DNA of 64,000 bases from Tetracentron sinense (Eukaryota > Streptophyta > Magnoliopsida > Trochodendrales > Trochodendraceae). Where the stretch lies: the NCBI GenBank assembly GCA_015143295.1, contig CM026561.1, forward strand, positions 39,932,875 through 39,996,874, in the 5' to 3' direction. The position numbers were made by a program, and so were the translations under genes. The notes under the pieces were generated by a model. It was not told the DNA's origin, did not search any database, and was given only the letters and a program-made list of their open reading frames with translations. This document shows positions 58,739 to 64,000 of this stretch, in pieces. Every line of letters starts with the position of its first letter. Position 1 is the stretch's first letter.

Positions 58739-58997
58739 CTCGCCTCTATAAATTTACTAGCTCCCTCTCTCTCTCTCTCTCATTAGAGAAATAAACGTAA
58801 GATGTGATACACTGAATCATAATTGTATCTCATCACATTCATAATCTTAGATTATTCCTCTTTGATTAGATAAAGATTATCTTCAATATTATCTTTATAG
58901 AATAGGATCACTTTACAATCTATTTCCCTTGATTGGTATTATTTTAATAATCTAAGTTATTCTCAATAAATCACTTTTTATATCATGGTATCGGAGC
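58739..58997 (+). mobile_element. copia-D truncated LTR and PBS, right arm
   Basis: LTR remnant ending TTTATATCA (58985), then PBS TGGTATCGGAGC (58986-58997). It contains a (CT)n run near 58765. Confidence 0.65.
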
Positions 58998-59659
58998 TGG
59001 TCAATCCAGCCTCATTTTGAAGTTTTCTTCCAATTTTGATCTCCCAGTGGGTGGCAGTGCCACCCGTCTAGCCTACCCTTTGCAATTATCCCTCTCGTTC
59101 CCTTCTCAGTTTCTCTAAGGGCTTGCTCTCTCCAAGCTCCCAACACTTAACAGTGAAACAATCAGCTAGTAGCCCGACCCTAGCTGAAACTCAAGATGAT
59201 ATGAACTGGGTGCTCGAAACATGCTGCCAAGATCACAATTCAGTTTTTTTTTCCACTTTCACTACCTTTTCGATGTTGCTTAATTTAGGCATGTTTCACG
59301 TTGTTATCTGTATTAGCCAAAACATTCCACATACCTACTCTTTCTGTTGTCTTGCTTTTCATGGGGCTTATACTCATCAAAGTCATCTCTACCATCTTTC
59401 ATTATTCTTATTTTCAATTTCCTTCAAACCCTTCTTTGTAGTATCTTCATCACTTTTGAGATCTTCTACCATCCGCTTCTCCCTTCTATTGCTGAAGAGG
59501 GAGCTAGATGGGTAATGTTAAGAAACCCTAACCATTTGATTCTAAAACCCTATCCATTTTTTTACAGAAACCCTAAGTCCCTAACCCTTATTAGTTATTA
59601 TTTTGAAACCCTACTAATACTTAGAAAGTTTGAATTTGTGGTGATTCTGTTGTGATACT
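58998..59659 (+). other. copia-D leader region, right arm
   Basis: ORFs 59123-59515 and 59347-59655 are the counterparts of 15727-16119 and 15587-15895, nearly identical in sequence. No family assignment. Confidence 0.4.
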
Positions 59660-59858
59660 TGTTAACAACCAATTACTCCAAAAGACCGATCTGATGGAGA
59701 GAGTAGTAACAATGAATATAAAAGGGTCACGGGACATATGGGGTGCGATACGCAACACCCGGGAGCGGAGGCGATAAATAACACTCAACACTCCCCCTCA
59801 CCCAAAGGGTGGAAAGAATCAAACCCGTGACCATATTGCAACCAGTGCTCTGATACCA
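59660..59858 (-). mobile_element. PBS-PPT-LTR mini-module, right arm
   Basis: 131-bp LTR-like segment 59660-59790, PPT (CTCCCCCTCACCC on +) and PBS (GCTCTGATACCA on +, 59847-59858), the same order as at 15384-15582. Confidence 0.5.
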
Positions 59859-60230
59859 TGTTACACGTTTGAGATTGATTTGATAAAATCTCTTTCTCTA
59901 AGTGAGAATAGAGAGAGCTTGTGGATTATATATATTGATTTACACCGTAAAGCAAGGTTCCCTTAGCAATGAGATTGCCTTGCAAGTGAATAACAAGGTT
60001 TCCTTATCAAAAGGATAACCTTTCAAAAGAATGGCAAGTTCCCTCATCAGTGGGATTACTTCCAAGAATAAAAGGAAACAAGATAATTACAATACTAGAA
60101 TACACGTTAATCTTTGAGCTTCGTATCTTGAGATTCCATATTAGGCAACGTATGGTTGAGATTGCTCATTGATTTGTTGGATTTATGATTAAACACAATC
60201 TTCTTTCCAACTACATTCTTATGCTTATCA
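59859..60230 (-). mobile_element. LTR of copia-A, right arm
   Basis: TGTTACAC...TGCTTATCA on +, 372 bp, counterpart of 15012-15383. The PPT (TTCCCCCTCAAA on +) adjoins at 60231. Confidence 0.85.
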
Positions 60231-63200
60231 TTCCCCCTCAAACTAGGCCTAGGGTCAGGCCAAAGGCCAAGTTTGAACCGCAACGAACAAAATTGAGATC
60301 GGGACAAAAGCTTGGTAAATATGTTTGCAAGCTGTTGGTCAGATGGAACAAACCAAGTGATAAGATTACCAAGGGCTACCTTCTCGCGAACATAGTGGTA
60401 ATCAAGCTCAATATGCTTGGTACGACCGTGAAAAACTGGGTTAATGGTCATGTAGAGAGCACTTTTATTATCACAATGTAAGATAGGTGGCTTAGATAAG
60501 GATACCCCTATATCATGTAGAATGTAGGAAATCTATGTCAATTCAGCAGTCATCAAAGCCATTTAACGGTATTCGGCCTCCATACTTGATCGTGCCGTTG
60601 TGCTCTGTTTCTTGGCACTCCAAGATAAACAGTTGCTTCCAAGAAATGTACAAAACCCAGTAGTGGAACATCGTGTAAGAGGACATCCAGCCCAATCAGC
60701 ATCCAAAAAAGCATATAGATCAAGTGAATTGGATGCTAGAATGCGCATTCCATAATTTAGAGTACCACTTAAGTAACGAAGAATTCTCTTAACCACTTGA
60801 TAGTGTCCAATGGTTGGAGCATGCATGAATTGGCATACAAAGTTGACACTGCAAGAGAGATCTGACCTGGTAAAAGTGAGGTACTGTAATGCTCCAACGA
60901 TGCTCCTGTAGAAGGTTGAATCTGGAAATATATCATTATCGGAAATAGAGGGTCGATGCTTTGCAGTCATAGGCGTGGAGATTGCCTTACAATCTTTCAT
61001 CAGAGCACGTGTAAGGAGATCACATGCATATTTGGCTTGACACAAAAATTGACCCCCTTTGAATGGATGAACTTCAATGCCTAAAAAATAGTGGAGGTGG
61101 CCCAAATCTTTGATTGCGAATTCTCGGCCCAATTCGCTAATAAACCAATCTAGAAAGCCAGGGTGATCCCCCATTAAGATCATATCATCCACATATAACA
61201 AGAGGAGAATGGTGCCATGGTGCGAATGACAAATGAATAGAGATGGGTCAGCTGTGCTACAAAAGAAACCCCTATTAAGGAGGAAACTGCTGAGTCTGTC
61301 AAACCAAGCCCGTGGAGCCTACTTAAGCCCATACAAGGCTTTATTAAGGCGACAAACATATGTAGGAAGGGTTGGATCCTTGAAACCAGGAGGTTGTTCC
61401 ATGTGAACTGGTTTATTAAGAACCCCATGAAGAAATGCATTCTTCACATCTAGTTGTCAAATTACCCATCCTTTAATGGTTGCAACCGTAAGAACGGTCC
61501 GAATGCTTCTCGGTTTGATGACGGGTGAAAACGTTTCAGAGAAGTTGATTCCCTCCACCTAATTGAAGCCTAAGGCAACTAATCGAGCCTTGAGTCACTC
61601 AAGGCTCCCATATGTTTGTAGTTTAGTCTTAAAGACCCATTTGCAATCAACGACGTTCATCGATGGTGATCGTGGGACAAGATCCCATGTTTGATTTTCT
61701 TTTAATGCAACGATTTCCTAATTCATGGCAACAACCCAATCCGGATGTTTGAGTGCCATTTTTACCAATTTGGGCTCAACGGGTATAGTATCATGTAGGT
61801 TGGCATACCGCGGATTGGGTTTACAAATTCCACTTTTTGAACCAGTAACAATGTGATGGTCACCATTGAGTGTAGAATCTAAAGGTTGAACAAAGGTAGA
61901 TGGTGGAGCATGCATGCTAAGATTTGGAATGAGTTGCATGGATTGATCCATAGTAGCAATTTGACTCGGTGGTGTTGAAGTGGAGAGTTCAGCTTCCTTG
62001 GATTTATTGTCAATAATACCCATGATGTCCATATTGGACGGACCAATGGTGGCTGATGTATCAAGTGTGGATGGTACATAAGCAATTGATGAATCACGAT
62101 CGGCTGATGCATCAAGTGAGGATGGTCCATAGTCAAGTGATGAATCACAATCGCCTGATGCATCAAGTGGAGATGGTCCATAATCGATTGATGAACCACA
62201 ATCAGATGGTGGATCACAAGCAAATGAGGGATCAAGAGGAGATGATGCTGCATCATGCGGTAAACAAGGAGTGGTGTTAGTGACACGGTCAATGTTTGAG
62301 ATTGGATTGGATGGATTAACCCATTCGTTGTAAGATAGAAACTCCCCCTCAACTTGTTGAGTTCCATATAGTGAGGATGGATCAACAAATGGTAGATGAG
62401 TCTCATCAAAGACAACATGTCTAGAGATGTATATTCGGCCAGTTAAAGGATAAAGGCACTTATACCCTTTATATATTGTGTTGTAACCCATAAAAGACAC
62501 ATGGTAGAGATTTGGGATCAAATTTGTCATGAGCATAACCTCGAAGATAAGGAAAACACCTACAGCCCAAGATCCGAAGGCTGGAGTAATCTGGGTGCTT
62601 CCCAAATAGACGAAAGAATGGAGAGTCCATATCCAAAATGGGGGTTGGCAGTCTATTTATGAGGAACACGGCTGCAATAAAACAATCAACCCAATATCGC
62701 CGAGGGATTTTGCCTGAATTAAGCCTAATTCACAAATATTTCGATGCTTTCTTTCAGCCATCCCATTCTGCTCGAGAGTCTTTGGACAAGATAATTGATA
62801 TCTTATTCCAAGGGTGGCAAGAAGCTGTAGAAAGCAGTGATTAGAAAACTCACCTCCTCCATCTGATTGAAAGATCAAAATTTTCTGGCCAAATTGGCAT
62901 TCAACATATTTTTGAAAATTGATAAAGCAATCAAAAAAATCAGATTTACGCCGAAGAGGGTATATCCATGTAAGTCGGGTGTTATCATCCACAAAAATCA
63001 CATGATATCTAAAATTTTGAGTAGAGCAAACTGGGCCTGGTCCCCATAAATCAGAGTGGATCTTCATAAAGGGGTTTTCATAATTTCCATCAGAATGAAT
63101 AAAAAGTAAACGGAAGACTTTCCCATTTGACAATTGCCACAAACATGCTAAGATTTATGTTCAAAAAGAACATTAATAAAATTTCGACGATGGAGAAACT

Positions 63201-63473
63201 CAATAACACGTTGTTGTGGATGTCCTAACCATTGGTGCCACCCTTTCTCAGATGTCTTCCTAAACCGATGTGAGAAGAAAGTTTGTTTTTCACCATCAAG
63301 AGCATATCTACTCCCAACCGCCACTACTATGTTTGTTCTCCTGTCCTTGATCACAAAACCATCTGAATTAAATTCAAAAGTGTAGGGCATATCATTTGTT
63401 AATTGACTAACAAATAAAAGATCTTTCTTAAATCTCTGGTACGAGCAAAACATTTTTCAAACGAATAGGAGTA
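60231..63473 (-). pseudogene. pol: copia-A pol, right arm: INT, RT, RNase H (decayed)
   Basis: Counterpart of 11773-15011. RNase H is better kept than on the left ([34 protein letters not shown]). RT keeps YVDD. Integrase 63142-62657 has HSDLWGP, QSDGGGEF and GMAERKHR, and Gln instead of the left-arm stop before AK. Right-arm-only lesions are a 1-nt loss near 62716 and a 1-nt gain near 62494. Trp is retained where the left arm has TGA (about 63230). Stops in RT are shared with the left arm and so predate the duplication. Confidence 0.9.
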
Positions 63474-64000
63474 GATTTTTCACTGATGTGTGCTTCACCA
63501 ATGTGTGTAAAAGCAAGAGTTTGGCAATTACCAACCATAACCCCATCATTTCTTTTGTAGGGCATTAAATTTTGTAACTTACCAGGATTCCCAGTCATAT
63601 ATGGGAAGTGGCTCCAGTGTCAGGAAACCATTTAGAGTTCTGGTTATCCACTATACTGAAGGCAGCAAGGGCCTGAGGGACGTCATCTGCTTGGAATGAA
63701 TGGTTGAAACGGCTTAAGCATTTTAGGACAGTATGGTTCCTCTTGGTACAGATTTGGCATATGATAGCATCCTTTTGCTCTTCAACTTTTTCTTGACTCT
63801 GGTTTCGGATCTAGTTGTCTCTCTGACCGCTTGAACCATCATGTTGATTGCCTGTATCAAATGAAACCCTTCCACTAGCTCTATTGTCATTAGAATTACC
63901 ACCTTGTATAAAACCCCTTCCCTTGGAGTTGAAACGGTTTTGACCATTTCCCTTTTTGAAGTTACTATTCTTATTTTGATTCCAGTTCCTCTGACTAACA
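63474..64000 (-). pseudogene. gag: copia-A gag end and protease start, right arm, partial
   Basis: Counterpart of 5088-5614, continuing off the window. It includes the GATTT empty site (63474-63478) where copia-C entered the other arm, the protease region near 63600-63625, and the basic gag tail (63723-63947). Confidence 0.75.

Larger units (their letters stand above)
55990..64000 (-). repeat. Right arm of a large inverted duplication
   Basis: Reverse complement of 5088-18841 without copia-C. Identity starts at GTCAGACCGTG (55990-56000) and runs off the window end. Shared features include the gypsy-B insertion flank CTCGC (58739-58743), the copia-D leader, the PBS/PPT module and copia-A. Confidence 0.93.

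Noticed and set aside
55990..64000. Right arm dismissed as a pure assembly artefact
   Set aside because: Arm-specific stops, indels and the empty copia-C site argue for a real duplicate, though read support at 55990 remains to be shown.

Overview
The window is a retrotransposon-rich stretch of nuclear DNA from a flowering plant, probably a eudicot. The evidence is several Ty1/copia and Ty3/gypsy LTR retrotransposons nested in one another, LINE RNase H remnants, MITEs, an intronless tRNA-Leu relic, and two cell-wall extensin genes of the Ser-Pro4 / Tyr-X-Tyr-Lys kind. The extensins are the only convincing host genes. The species cannot be named from the sequence alone.

Layout. 1-4957: a possible long-TIR element (559-3712) holding a solo gypsy LTR (family 'gypsy-C', 1194-3469), then small repeats. 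4959-15383: an old copia element ('copia-A', + strand), split by a younger copia ('copia-C', - strand, 5615-11767, TSD aaatc). 15384-16501: a short PBS-PPT-LTR module and the leader of a fourth copia ('copia-D'). 16502-25346: a complete but decayed gypsy ('gypsy-B', - strand). 26562-33750 and 35908-45906: a tandem segmental duplication, each copy carrying one extensin gene on the - strand. The first extensin copy (31153-32843) is broken by many 1-nt indels; the second (39385-40866) is intact with 493 codons. Copy 2 is interrupted by an AT-rich insertion holding a 2.76-kb solo LTR (42154-44914). 46269-46812: a 28-bp minisatellite. 48487-55989: a gypsy-C 3' end with a further solo LTR inside it, invaded by a SIRE-like, LARD-type element whose only ORF resembles the putative plant transposon protein family. 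55990-64000: an inverted, about 99% identical copy of 5088-18841, without copia-C.

The relative order of events can be read directly. Gypsy-B inserted into copia-D. The whole copia-A/copia-D/gypsy-B block was then duplicated in inverted orientation. Copia-C entered only the left arm; the right arm keeps the empty site at 63474-63478. Each arm has since gained its own frameshifts and stops.

The most unusual signal is regulatory. Three unrelated LTR families (gypsy-B, gypsy-C and the SIRE-like LARD) all carry a cluster of CGATCGATCGG-type palindromes about 45-70 bp upstream of the TATA box in the LTR. The same pairing recurs, at about 20 bp, in front of the LARD's internal ORF. I know of no named element of this kind. 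Other signals worth attention are the large inverted duplication, hairpin-rich content of the 42.2-44.9 kb solo LTR, and C-to-T dominated decay of the older elements.
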